In this document: in pieces, positions 48,305 through 59,216 of the stretch
Position numbering within the stretch: the first letter of the stretch is position 1
How the letters are laid out: each line of letters starts with the position of its first letter
Assembly (NCBI GenBank): GCA_023653785.1
Contig: JAMKCH010005473.1
Location: 1-64,000 of the forward strand
Length of the DNA stretch: 64,000 nt
Origin: Ophioderma brevispina
Lineage: Eukaryota > Echinodermata > Ophiuroidea > Amphilepidida > Ophiodermatidae
Direction: 5' to 3'
Notes under the pieces: model-generated
What the model was told of the DNA's origin: nothing
What the model saw: the letters and a program-made list of their open reading frames with translations, nothing else
The model's database searches: none
Program-made: the position numbers and the translations under genes

Positions 48305-48580
48305 CAAATGGAATCTTCAGTGTCAACAAACATGCGCATTGCTCTGCATGTCTTAGTCTAAAACTAAAAAGAAAGGCATTTGATAGCTATCTTAAATTAA
48401 TGGCGGCCATCCTGAATTTCGAAATGGCAGGAAACCCAAGCTATGTAAAAGTTTTGTAGTAGTCAATATGGAATCCTCAGTGTCATAAACATGGGTTTGC
48501 CACCACTTTCTAACCTTCTATGTTGCCTTAAGCTCACGTTGTAGCAAAAATTGTTGTTTGGAACGGCGGCCATTAATAAA
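48305..48580 (-). repeat. Reverse-orientation relative of the 33185-33560 repeat
   Basis: The reverse complement aligns with 33225-33500 block by block: ATAAACATGGGT, AACCTTCTATGTTGCCTTAA, GGCGGCCATCCTGAATTTC and AAGTTTTGTAGTAG. Two units, non-coding. It stands about 2 kb upstream of exon 4. Confidence 0.7.
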
Positions 48581-50612
48581 TTATCAAAATATAACCTGTC
48601 TAATGTTTTTAGTCGGTTGAAACACTTGTTTAGAGTGCATTTTTTTAAGTTCATTCCCTCCCGCATCGTATCCACTTTTTGCATACAAGTGCCCTTGTGG
48701 GGTTTGCACTGGATAGAATAGGTCGGGAATTGATAGAACCTGAAAACTGCCTGTTCTTGTTTTGATAAGGAAGTAAGGGATGAAATTCCGCAGAATGTTT
48801 AATTTTCATTTATCTGGTCTGAGCCAATTACCAGCTTTTGAACTGGCAGAAGAAAGTCACTACTTTTTAATGTTAAGTTAACAAGTCACTATAATAAACC
48901 GGACCGGGGACCAAATGGATGTGCTTCCACGTGTTTAGAATCTCTAGCATGAAGTGTTTAATTTTATTCTTGCTTTACTGTTGTAACATTGGTGTTTAGG
49001 AGCTTTGGATTTGTTTGGTTTTCTGAACGGTAAGGTTTATTGATAGCCGAGTATTTAAACAAGTGGGGTATATAGTTTTTAGATGAGGTCTGACTTGTTC
49101 AGAATTGTAAACATGTTTCATATATATGAACGAAATAGGGACACCTGTAAATGTGACATCATCTCGTGTGGCGCCTTTAAAAGGTGCTTGCTCCGATCTA
49201 TTCTGTTTGTGTTCTTTTACTTAGATATGCGAACCTGGCACTTTCACATCCTTCTTACAAGTACCGTGGTAAACAAACCTACTTGCGGTTTTGCTAGTAG
49301 AAGCAATAATGCATATTGCAAAGCCATATTCAATACTTTGCTAATATTGATGGTTAACCATTAAAACGGCGGGGTTTTTGCTTATATCTTGGGAATTAAA
49401 TGGATTTGAAGGCTTACATTTCAGGGCAAAAGTAGGAAAAAAAAAAAATACAGCCTTTCATCTGATATCAAAATCGGTACTACTCTCCGGGTAAACCGGG
49501 GGTCCCAAAGACGATCGGCATAGAATAGGTCCGAGAATTTTGATAGAACACGAACAACTGTCTTGTTCTTTGGTTTTGATGAGGAAGTAAGGGATTGAAG
49601 AAATGTCAAAGAATTTTCGTATGAGATTATGAAGTTCAATCTCGGTCCCTTTTATAACTAGGTTCTATTTTATTAATTCACTTAAGATTAATCTTAACTT
49701 TTGTGAAACAGGGCCCTAGACTGATCAAGACTGGTGCCGATTGGCCTTTATTTTTTTAAAATCATGAGCAGTTTGGAAAAGTGGGTTTTGAAAAAAAAAA
49801 AGCTGAAAGGGTTTATAATGGTAAATTAGGGCAGAAAACGATGAGGCCGCTCGCCCGTAGCGGGGGAGTCTTTACTTTAGAGGATCATAACGTGAAAACT
49901 GAGCCTTTTACATACATATGAACTGCATCATGAGATAGAGCTCTTTAAAATAAAGCTTTTAAGAAATTACAAACCTATAATTAATATTTAAATAAAATAT
50001 TAGTAATGAATTTTTAATTGCTAAAAACACACAGAAAATGTTGTCTACGTTAAAAGCTGTCAAAGTACACTAAAAGCTCAGGAAATTATTTGATTTAAGC
50101 AAAAAATCAAGATGGTATAAAAACTCGATGATTTAAGCTGTATCTTTATCAAGACAAATTTCATATAAATAGAGAAGAGAAATGGTCAATACGAGTCGGT
50201 AGAATGGTCGATTTTCTTTCCTGACTATAATATCGATGAAATAGCAATACAGATTACAATTTTTAGCTATTTCCTCTTACAAAAATCACGAACATGCTTT
50301 AATAATAATGAATAACCTTAACTTTTAGGATAGGCAGTTTTAACACCTGACCCGTTTTCTTCTTCTTTTTTTTTGGGGGGGGGGTATACTTTTTTTTTTT
50401 TTCTCCCTCCAACGAGGGGGCGTGCGCCCAGCACGCCCCTATGTAGATCCGCCAGTGAACAAATGGGTATATTTTTAGATGAGTCAGAGTTGTTCAGAAT
50501 TGTAACATGTTCAAATAGTATGAAAGAACAAAATATGTATAAATATATAACCACCACATTTACGCTGTAATCATTAAGTCACTTTTAATGGCAATTTCCA
50601 AACATTTTGCAG
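48581..50612. other. Intronic, no gene; one C/G-rich repeat end
   Basis: No coding similarity. At 50345-50455 a pyrimidine run, a G run and CGTGCGCCCAGCACGCCCC with ATCCGCCAGTG make a repeat end of the poly-G type seen also at 58860-58945. The rest is AT-rich. Confidence 0.45.
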
Positions 50613-50722
50613 ACCTGGCGGGACGAATTTCTTTTCTGGAACAGCAGCGAATATGGCGGAATTACAAAAATCCAACTTCCATCAGAACTGATATGGGTAC
50701 CTGATATAACTCTTCATAGGAA
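50613..50722 (+). CDS. nAChR alpha subunit, exon 4 (110 nt)
   Basis: Follows CAAACATTTTGCAG and ends before GTAAGA. It is 110 nt, the length conserved for this exon in nAChR genes, starting in phase 0 and ending with two bases of a split codon. Encodes TWRDEFLFWNSSEYGG, then IQLPSELIWVPDITLHR, matching the family pattern 'W.D..L.W....YGG...I..PS..IW.PDI.LYN'. The loop A Tyr expected in 'LYN' is His here. NSS is a possible glycosylation site. Loop A and nearby strands shape the agonist pocket. Confidence 0.95.
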
Positions 50723-50855
50723 GTAAGAAAGACAATTTCTCTTAAACCAGTTTGTATTGGACTAAATATTTTCACATTACCAACAATGCATTGTCAGAAT
50801 GACGTCACCAAGACTGAACTCATGTACGTCTGTATGGGGTGAGTTGGTGTTTCAG

Positions 50856-50890
50856 TAGGTAGGTAGGTAGGTTAGGTAGGTAGGTAGGTT
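50856..50890. repeat. (TAGG)n microsatellite
   Basis: About eight GTAG units with one interruption (GGTTAGG), in the short intron between exons 4 and 5. Confidence 0.9.
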
Positions 50891-51085
50891 GCGGGAAGAC
50901 TTGCATAATATGTCTATTGTACAATGAACGAGTGACAACTGATAAAGATTCGACTTTCTGTTGGTGTTTAAAGCCACACTGCAATATACACGCATGAAGC
51001 ATGCCCTCTCGCATAACAATATGTTTTTCAAAATGGCACATGACAACTAATTCGCCCACTATGACTGTTTCCTCCATATTTTCAG

Positions 51086-51310
51086 CATTGATGACGAATT
51101 TGAACGCATCAAAAGCACCATGGTGAACGTCGATTCCAATGGGACTGTAACGTGGTTTGCCCCTGCTATTTTTTCAAGCTCCTGTCTAATGCACGTACGT
51201 TATTTCCCATTCGACATCCAGACGTGTAACCTACGCTTTACATCCTGGACCTACAATGGCCTTGAGCTTGACTTGATTCCTGAGAGCGGAAACGATTCGG
51301 TGCAGGACAG
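51086..51310 (+). CDS. nAChR alpha subunit, exon 5 (Cys-loop)
   Basis: Acceptor ATTTTCAG, donor GTATTA. 225 nt, joined to exon 4 so that AA plus C gives Asn (HRN-IDDEFER). Encodes VTWFAPAIFSSSC, then HVRYFPFDIQTC: the disulphide loop with 13 residues between the cysteines and the FPFD core that marks all Cys-loop receptors. SWTYNG follows, with the loop B Trp of the agonist site. NGT is a possible glycosylation site. The upstream intron is only 363 bp. Ends with two bases of a split Ser codon completed by exon 6. Confidence 0.95.
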
Positions 51311-51414
51311 GTATTAAATAGATAATGGAAGTAGTAGAGCCCCAGACACTACAGGAAGGCGAGGAGGTTACCTCGAAAGAACTTTTTTGTAGACTAACAT
51401 CAATTGATAGTTTA

Positions 51415-51866
51415 ACCCTCGTCTTACCAAGCCTTTTTTGTAACACGGATTACCGGGGGGGTGTTATTTCGTTATAAAGCACCCGATGCTTATGATTTTG
51501 ACACCAGTCCTCCTCATTCCATTGATACCAAACTAAGTACCAACATACATAGTATGGCGTCACAATGACGTCATCAAGTCCGCGAGTCGGCAAATTGACA
51601 GTTTTCCAAAGAAAATAGGCGAAAATCTAATTTTGCGCTAAAAAAAGTAGGAATATCGGATTTTCATGCTTTCATCTCTCAATGATGACTAGTTTTACAT
51701 AAACATAGAGTTTTAGAGCCATACTGTACATAATATTTTCAGAAATGCACCATCAAAATTAATATCCTTGGGTGGCAAGGATTTTCGAGTTTGACGGCAT
51801 ACCCTAACCCCAGTGAAGGTGCTATCTTCACATTTGTGATAACCCCCCTCTTGGTAAGACGAGGGT
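51415..51866. mobile_element. MITE with ACCCTCGTCTTACCAAG inverted ends
   Basis: The 17-bp end at 51415-51431 is repeated exactly in reverse complement at 51850-51866, enclosing about 450 bp without coding capacity. The bases next to each end (TTTA/TTTC) may extend the repeat. It starts 104 bp after exon 5. No clear target duplication. Confidence 0.75.
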
Positions 51867-52800
51867 GAAAGCCCCACGATTACGATTCTAGAGGTAGTAC
51901 AATTCGCCGGGATTGCAAAAAATAGATATTATGTAGTGAAAGTGACTTCATCAAATTTTGGTAAAAATATCTGTTTTTTTTTTAATTTGAGTTTCTGGCA
52001 TATATATATATATAAAATGAATTTAAGGTTTTTAATTTCACCTAATTTGAAAGCTATATCGTGTTTAAAATTTGAATTAGAGAACTTTTAATTTAATTTT
52101 TCATTGAAAGCCATGCCCCAAATTAGCATTTTTTTTTAATTGCGATTTTTTAGAAACACAATTGCTCTATTAATTTGGGTTATAAAATAGTGACTATTTT
52201 CTCAGGGAAGCACACAAGTTTTATAATTCATGCACACTTTAACTGTTTGTATATAGATGATGTGGCAATATTTACAAACACAACTTAGCACCTGGTCTAC
52301 TAACATGATAAAGGATATTACATACAGCTACAGCACTATCATGCTATTTATACTGATTGAGCGCGAAATTTAAAAGCGCAAACCCTACAGGTGCGCACGC
52401 ATACCGCCGGGCAGCTCGTTGTTTCTTGCCTGGCGGTGACGTCACATGGCACGACGTCTATACGTGTGGATGTTCTAAGAAATGTTGATGACGTCATCAA
52501 AATTTGTCTCAATGTAACAAAAGTACAGATTTTTATTTTATTGCTTAATATGATATCTGGCATCAATATCTTTAAATTCAAGGCACTCAAGAAGCTTGCA
52601 ATGATATTATGTACCATTGACGATTGATACAAAATACAAATTGATGTCTGTATAAAAATCTAAATTAAAACTCAAAACTCGTTTTTCTCCAATTGTACTT
52701 TTTAACACTTATAGCTCCTCAAGACTTGCAAAATTCAATTACATTCCACTAGTTATTACAGTATCCAAATAGGAAAATCAAATGTCCACACACCATGCTA
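51867..52800. other. Intronic, no feature seen
   Basis: AT-rich; a (TA)n stretch near 51999-52012. The overlapping frames at 52348-52632 on both strands have no recognisable domain. Confidence 0.45.
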
Positions 52801-52806
52801 TGGCCT

Positions 52807-53279
52807 GTGGGAGAGCGTGACCTAGCGGTTAGGGTGCTTGCCTGTGGCGCAAATCTACCAAAAATTCCGGGGTTCGAATCCCGGTGGGGTCACTTGCTGG
52901 GATTTATTCGGGTACTATCAATTCTGGATTTGATCTGTATACCAGCTATTGATTAAATACAGAATACCGCTCTCCTCCATGGTTCACTAAGAATTGGGCA
53001 AATGGATCATGAAAGCATCCCGTCCTTCGGAGGGGACGTTAAGCCGTCGGTCCGTGTACAGTGAGTCACAACTGTACATGTACGTCGCAGTCAGTGTCGA
53101 ATAAGAGTAGGGTGAAAACCCCTGACTGTTCCCAATCCGCCCCAGCCTCAAGAAGCGGGTCATGTTCGGAGCGTCCGTATCATGGTACACGCGGCCCGGA
53201 TCAGCATACTCAGTTGAATAAATCCTAACACCACCACAAGCCATTACCAATGACTTGTGGATACGCTAAGAAGAAGACT
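52807..53279 (+). mobile_element. tRNA-derived SINE
   Basis: A tRNA-like head has A box TAGCGGTTAGGG (52823-52834) and B box GGTTCGAATCC (52871-52881), with pairing CCGGGG...CCCGG around it. Then comes a body with TTCGGAGGGGACGTTAAGCC (near 53025-53045), as in several animal SINE cores, and a 3' end of AAGAAGAAG (53268-53277). The head has extra bases between the boxes and lacks a proper anticodon arm, so it is a SINE and not a tRNA gene. It lies directly upstream of the CR1-like LINE. Confidence 0.8.
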
Positions 53280-53404
53280 GGGTAGGTCAAGTATTTAAAC
53301 AGGAAAACAAAGGTCCATTAGGGTACATAGTGACTTCGAATTCAACTCAAACTTGCAAGCCCAAAGCAACTGCTTCCTTCTGGCTCATTTCTTCTGTATT
53401 CAAA

Positions 53405-55700
53405 GGCCGACATTGAAGGTCTTCACAGAGAGCTGAATTCTACCAACTGGCATGAGCTTCTTAGTGACAAAAACATCATTGATGCTTGACATGCTTTCAA
53501 AGATAGGTATCTTGAATGCATCCACAAGTTTATTCCAAGTAGGAGATCTAGAAGACAATTAAAAAAGCCTTGGATTACAGATGAAATTATAAAACTTGCC
53601 AAGAGAAAACAAAAGCTTTATAGGGCCAGCCGCAAGGCTCCCAATAATGGCGATAAATGGATCAATTACAAGAAATCCAGGAATCGCTCATCACTCATCA
53701 AAAAGCATATCACTCCTATCTCATTGATATCGCAGCAGACAATTCAAATCGTGGCAAAAAGTTCTGGTCCTTTGTCCGTGCTTCAAAAGCTAAACCTACT
53801 GCTACCTCATTTAAAATTAATGATTCTGTTATTACTGACCCCACTGTCATCGCAAATTCATTCAATGAATTTTTTTCATCCAATTTCACTACTCCCGATG
53901 ACGGGGAGTGTTTAGACACTTGGTGTAATGGTAATCATGATTTTCCTTCTTTGATGTGTGTTTCCACCAACTCCAGTGAGGTTTTTAAATTGATTAAATC
54001 TTTGAAACAGGGGAAGGCACCAGGTCCTGATGGCATTACCTCAACTATGTTAAAGCATACTGCTGCTCCAGTTGCTTTACCACTTGCCTTATTGTTTATA
54101 ACATTTCTCTCAATGAAGGTGCCATCCCAGATGACTGAAAAAGGGCCAATGTTGTGCCCATACACAAATCTGGTGATGTTTGTAGCGTAAAAAATTACAG
54201 ACCAATATCTTTGTGCTCAGTTGTAGGTAAACTGCTTGAGCGTGTTGTTACAAGAAACATTGTTGATTACATGTATACCCACGGGCTTATATCTCCTCAA
54301 CAACATGGTTTCATATCTGGCCGCTCATGTACAACTCTCTTGGCTAAAGTTTACCACCACTGGGCTCAAATCCTTGATGAACAATCCCCACCTGATGTTG
54401 ATGTCATCTTCTGGACTGGAGCAAGGCTTTTGATAAAGTTAGTCACCCAATTCTTCTGTCTAAACTTCACCAATATGGCATCTGCGGGCCACTTTGACAT
54501 TGGATTTCATCCTTTCTTTTAGACCGGTGTAAAGAAATTGAGTGTCCTCCATGAGAGGGTGTCCTAGCTACCATAGCAACACGTACGGAATAAACGGTGA
54601 TCTTGTAGACGAGGCCATTTGGGTACGGTGCTGAAACAAATGATGCATACAGCACTCAATAGAGAACACAATAGCCAGATAGGTGGTAGGACACTCAGTC
54701 ACACGGACATGGTATTATATGACACCGGTTTCAGTGTGTGCATTTTCGTGGTGCCTCTTCAGGGTGGGTTGCTGTTAAATCTGGGGTCCCTCAGGGTTCT
54801 GTGCTCGGTCCTCTTCTATTTAACTTATTTGTATTAGATCTGCCAAATTACGTTCAATCTCCTCTCCCGCAGTATGCTGATGACACCCTTCTACACAGGC
54901 CCCTTTGTTCAGTCAATGATGTCAACATCATTCAAAATGATCTCAATAATATTGTCCAATGGTGTCCAACAAAATGTCGCTCAACCCTGACAAGTGTAAA
55001 GTCATGAGGTTATCCAGAAGAAATTGTGCTGGGTGCTTGGATCCCACTTATAAAATTCTCAATTCACCTCTGGGTGTTGTTCACACAGTCACAAGTACTT
55101 AGGTCTCATCATCACGTCTAATTTAAAATGGGGTGATCATGTAAAAAATATCACTTCTCGCGCCTCTAGGCTCCTCGGTTTTATTAGGCGGCTGGTCCGC
55201 TGCAATGATCCAAACATTCTGGTCAGACTTTATACTACACTGTGTCGTCCAATTCTTGAATACGGCATTCCTTCTTGGTTACCATATCAAACTGGTCACA
55301 TTAATTCTTTGGAAAAAAATCAAAACGGCTGGCCTGTAGTTGCATTCCAGCACCCAGGGGTGAACTTCAGTATTGTGAGCATCTTCAGCAGCTAGACCTC
55401 ATATCACTGAGAGAGCGATTTACATACCTGACTATCGTCTTTGTGAGCAAATGTCTGCATGGCAAGTATGACATTGATCCTTTTCAATTTATCTCTGTCA
55501 ACTCTCGCCATGCAGATACTCTTAAGTTTTCTCATACTTTTGCCCGTACTGATACGTTTAAATTTACCGTTTTAATCGTTTTCCTGCTTTCTTTGATCAA
55601 CTCCCTGCCGATATTCGTAATCAACTTTTGTTCAACCTCCCCAGGTTTTTATCTTTGGCTAAAGTGCACTTTAAAAATTTTAGTTGGCTTCAATGATTTT
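53405..55700 (+). pseudogene. CR1/Jockey-like reverse transcriptase, frameshifted
   Basis: Successive motifs: WITDEIIKLAKRKQKLYR (near 53570-53625), GKAPGPDGIT (near 54015-54045, RT1-2), NYRPISLCSVVGKLLE (near 54193-54240), HGFISGRSC (near 54305-54332), DWSKAFDKVSHPILL (near 54415-54460, first catalytic Asp), GVPQGSVLGPLLF (near 54784-54822), YADDTLLH (near 54874-54897, catalytic pair) and SRASRLLGFIRR (near 55153-55190, thumb). Frame changes occur near 53700, 54135, 54410 and 55000. In life this enzyme copied the element's RNA at a nicked target. Clade is by motif style only. Confidence 0.85.
54529..54723. mobile_element. MITE inserted in the LINE, ACCGGT duplication
   Basis: ACCGGT at 54523-54528 is repeated at 54724-54729. 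Removing the insert and one copy (201 bp) restores a continuous RT reading: FLLDR before and FQCVHFRGASSG after. Together with the duplicated bases the ends read ACCGGTGT...ACACCGGT. Interior shows GAGTGTCCT near both ends in inverted orientation. The ACCGGT edge recalls the family at 12787 and 36352, although the interior differs. Confidence 0.75.
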
Positions 55701-55917
55701 GTGGGTAATTTTTGTTATTTTTTATGGGTGTGCATTTGTGTGGGTATTAGTCAGCTACTGTCTCAGTTTGAGTCAGCTCTGTGTGTATGTGGGAATACGT
55801 GTTTGATATTTCTTTGTGTTTAACATGTGTTTTGAGTGTGAGTGGATGGGTTGGTAGATGTAGTTTGTGTTATAAGGGGTGTGAGTAGATGGTAATATTT
55901 TTAATAAAAATTTGCAA

Positions 55918-57300
55918 ATGTTCTCAAAACAAATCCAGTATTTCATTATAAAATGAGTTGGGTACTCACTCGAAATATTTCAACTCCTATCAGGAGTCTT
56001 GTTCACTCTGGTCTGATGAGTGTGGTGTTTCTAGATATTATCAGCGAATCCAGTGACGGTTGATGATGACGTCATCTTCGTAGTTCGCTGATTGATTATC
56101 TGATCATAAACTCTGTCGAGTCTGTATGCCCCCTCGTCCTTATTCGTTCTTATCCAAATTGCTTCCTTGAGCCATCGGGTTGTTTTGTTTGGTTCATGGT
56201 CTATGACTTGTGCCTCGTCCCACCCAATTACGTGGTTGTTTATTGCGACATGTTCTGCAATGGCGGATTTATAATAGCATCCCTTTCGTGGACACCCTCA
56301 TCACCAAGAACCTTGATGGCTCCCTTAAACTGTGCATCTATCTTAAACCAACACACACGGACCAGTACTTACAATTCCAATCTCACCATCCATTACATCA
56401 AACACTTGGCGTTGTAAGAACATTACTAGATAGGAAGGAGTCCATAGTCACAGAAGAGGAGGATCGCCTGAAGGAAGAAGAACACATTGAACATGCCCTC
56501 AGCCATTGTGGCTATCCAAAGTGGTCTATAAACAAGGTCATAGAGGAAAAGAAACAACCTAAACCTAAGCCAACTTCTAAAAACATCAACAAAGAAAAAA
56601 GCAAAGGACTTGTCGTTCTACCATATGTGGAGGGCCTAGCTGAAAAAGCTTCAAGATCGTTTAAAAAACATGGGTTCTCCACATCTCTAAAGCCACACAA
56701 AACCATCAGGAATGTCCTTGTCCATCCAAAAGACAAGCGTAACCAACTTGCTACAGCGGAAGCGGTTTATGAAATCCCGTGCAAAAGCTGCCCCAAAAAC
56801 TTACATAGGGGAAACCGGCCGCCTGTTTTCCACCAGGCTAAATGAACACAAGACTGAAACAGAAAAAAGTTGGTGCTAAGACCTTCACCAGATCGCAAAG
56901 AAAGACATCTACAACATACAGTTATAAATCCGCCATTGCAGAACATGTCGCAATAAACAACCACGTAATTGGGTGGGACGAGGCACAAGTCATAGACCAT
57001 GAACCAAACAAAACAACCCGATGGCTCAAGGAAGCAATTTGGATAAGAAGTAGAGGAGGTAACACCATGAATAAGGACGAGGGGGCATACAGACTCGACA
57101 GAGTTTATGATCAGATAATCAATCAGCGAACTACCAAGATTACGTCATCATCAGCACCGTCACTGGATTCGCTGATAATATCTAGAAACACCACACTCAT
57201 CAGATCAGAGTGAACAAGACTCCTGATAGGAGTTGAAATATTTCGAGTGAGTACCCAACTCATTTTATAATGAAATACTGGATTTGTTTTGAAACATTTC
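55918..57300 (+). mobile_element. Penelope-like element with inverted flanking repeat
   Basis: The body encodes the end of the RT and a GIY-YIG endonuclease (see the pseudogene entry). The left 350 bp (55918-56275) is an inverted copy of the right end (56922-57300), about 90% identical by eye and including the last part of the coding region. Inverted or tandem flanking copies and 5' truncation are characteristic of Penelope elements. It interrupts or follows the CR1-like LINE. The AAAACAAATCCAGTATTTCA edge occurs on both sides in inverse. Confidence 0.85.
56270..57213 (+). pseudogene. Penelope RT C-terminus plus GIY-YIG endonuclease, two frameshifts
   Basis: The reading starts with IPFVDTLITKNLDGSL (end of the RT region), a Lys-rich linker (KKQPKPKPTSKNINKEK), then YEIPCKSC and, one frame over, TYIGETGRLFSTRLNEHK. 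This is the GIY-YIG nuclease with its CCHH-like upstream cysteines. SAIAEHVAINNH, GWDEAQVI and RWLKEAIWIR follow, holding the catalytic Glu. One extra base near 56800 (C/A run) and one near 56867 (A run) break the frame; the stop is at 57211-57213. The rest of the RT is missing, so the element is 5'-truncated. Confidence 0.85.
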
Positions 57301-57835
57301 AAATTTTATTGGCTACCATGAACAATCCTGATGAATCTATTTCGAGGGGTAATATTTTTGTGTGTGGCCTATTGTCTAGGATCAAAGTTGCATTGGCCCA
57401 TTACATCTCTGCCCTCTAACAACAATCGTCAAGTTTATCGCCATGTCCATCCCATTTTATTCGCGCCCATCGAGAAAACAAACCCATGCTCAAGGCAGTC
57501 TCAACCCTTGTTGCTGTTTTGAGTGCACTTATAGGTTGGCCACTTTGAAAGTGATTTTTACTATCACCTGTTTGGTCCTCCCTGCCAGGGTGTACTCTGT
57601 CCTATTTTGTTTTGGTTATTGTAGTTGTGGGAAGAGATGCATTGTGACCATCCTTATATGACAGATGTTTTTACAAGTTGATAGTGCAATACTTTTTTTA
57701 TTAGTGTTATATATACAGGTGTTATGACCATCCTCCTTCATGTGGATGTTTTATATTTGATCGTGCAATTCAGTACTTGTAATAATTTGTTTAAGCTATG
57801 TTTTAATCTGGCAAATAAAATGAAATGAATTATCC
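57301..57835 (+). other. Unassigned sequence ending like a LINE tail
   Basis: No coding similarity. It ends TTTAATCTGGCAAATAAAATGAAATGAA (57805-57830 region), the style of a CR1/L2-type 3' end. It could be the remainder of the upstream LINE split by the Penelope element, or the tail of another LINE. AATAAA lies near 57815. Confidence 0.4.
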
Positions 57836-57964
57836 ATTTCTTTTCTTTACATCAATATTTTAGATGCCCTCCAGATGATGAAATTAAAGTCATTATGATG
57901 TTCATTTTATCCACAATTATTTTCATATGAAATGTTACATGCCACACCCCATGCTATGGCCTGC

Positions 57965-58670
57965 CTACGCCTGGAGGAACAACTTTTACACGACAGCCCA
58001 TATAAACCGTATATGAGTACGGAGGAAGGAAGGTATCTCAAATCTACATTATCTGAAAGGTTGGTTTGCCTCGCTCTGCCATGAGCTCGTGCGTTTGTAA
58101 GATCAAGGACGTGTCCTGTCCTACATTCTAAGAAATGGATGAATCAACCCACGTTCATTGCTAACTGCAAATGTCATGGTCAGGTTTGGTCCACGTCGCC
58201 TACAACTACTGCGACAGCACTCTGACCCCGTTTGGTACGCCCTTGCGTCCTCTTAGTACAGAGATTTATTCCCGCTTCATCTATGTGGATGAGCTCGATA
58301 TTTACTCGCTCCTTTATCAACCAGGTTGAATACTGCAGTTGAAGTGCCTTCGTACGTGGACTATTTCGCTCTGCCACAACATCTTCCAACTTCTCAGACG
58401 TACTCCGAGTTCAGCGTTGATTTGCCGAAGCGTGGATTTCCGACGTTCTTCCATAATCTGCACTGTCATATCGTATCTCGTCAGTCACTGTTACACGCCT
58501 TGTACCACCACATGATGACGGAGAAATGACACCATCTCTGCCATCAATTCTACAGATGGTGGGATAGGCAGTACTTTTCTTAATGCCATGAAGCTTAACT
58601 GCCACTTTTACAAAGACCTCACAGCGCGCTGCAGCGGTTATCATAGGTTCACTGCCTATCAGCATCTGAA
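57965..58670 (-). pseudogene. Tc1/mariner- or IS630-type transposase relic
   Basis: Minus strand, from high to low coordinate. First comes a helix-turn-helix region with a GVISPSSCGGTRRVTVTDEI segment (near 58490-58560). Then KLEDVVAERN and YSTWLI, followed by LIHIDEAGINLCTKRTQGR (near 58240-58300), which matches the 'IDE.G.N..T.R.RGR' catalytic block of IS630/Tc1 enzymes. Next is TMTFAVSNERGLIH (near 58140-58185) and a FLPPYS-like word (near 58030-58045), as in the 'LPPYSP.LNPIE' block. Several frameshifts; no terminal repeats identified. Inactive. Confidence 0.7.
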
Positions 58671-58739
58671 ATCTTTACTTTGTTCATCAACGGTTATAAT
58701 AATATCAGGGAAAGGTTTAAAAATTTCTCAAATTTAAAG

Positions 58740-58945
58740 ATATTAATCAAGGGGCAAAATATGAAAAATTTGGAATTTGTCACCAATTTTGGCCCAAAAT
58801 CGCTGATTTTTGGCCCTAAATCACTGAATTTTGCCCCAAATCCTTCATTTTTCTTTCGACCGGGGGGGGGGGGCAAACTGGGGGGGGGGGGAAGAAAAAA
58901 ATTTGGGGGCAAATGCCCCCCATGCCCCCCCTGGCGCCGCCACTG
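58740..58945. repeat. Decayed short-word repeat with poly-G edge and GCGCCGCCACTGG end
   Basis: Units such as TTTTGGCCCAAAATCGCTGA, TTTTTGGCCCTAAATCACTGA and TTTTGCCCCAAATCCTTCA, then G runs at 58862-58871 and 58879-58888, then CCCCCCTGGCGCCGCCACTGG. Same style as 25780-25975. Confidence 0.6.
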
Positions 58946-59216
58946 GCTACAATTTCTAGACTTTTGATGTTATTCTTTCATTTCTAAGTCTAACAACACT
59001 AAAATTGTTTCTGTTGCAAATATTTTGAGGTCAAACCATTATTTCGTTGAAATTTCTTGCACTAGTGAAGACTTTAACGCGTATCATGTATGTTTTAAAA
59101 ATAGGTTGTGTAACTCGTCTTGACTAGAATACAAAAACTTGTTTTATAAATTTGCTGTATAATGCGTTCCTGTTATATTGCACTGTTTCGGACACGATAT
59201 GTATTTTCTTATGCAG

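Larger units (their letters stand above)
53405..55915 (+). mobile_element. CR1/Jockey-like LINE, 5'-truncated, with nested MITE
   Basis: Begins in the region between endonuclease and RT (no endonuclease found) and runs through the whole reverse transcriptase to an AATAAA-containing tail near 55902-55912. Several frameshifts and one in-frame stop (near 54495) show it is inactive. A 195-bp MITE sits inside the RT. The Penelope-like element starts right after its tail. Confidence 0.85.

Noticed and set aside
52807..52890. A true tRNA gene
   Set aside because: A and B boxes are present, but the anticodon arm is not, and the sequence continues into a SINE body with an AAG repeat tail.
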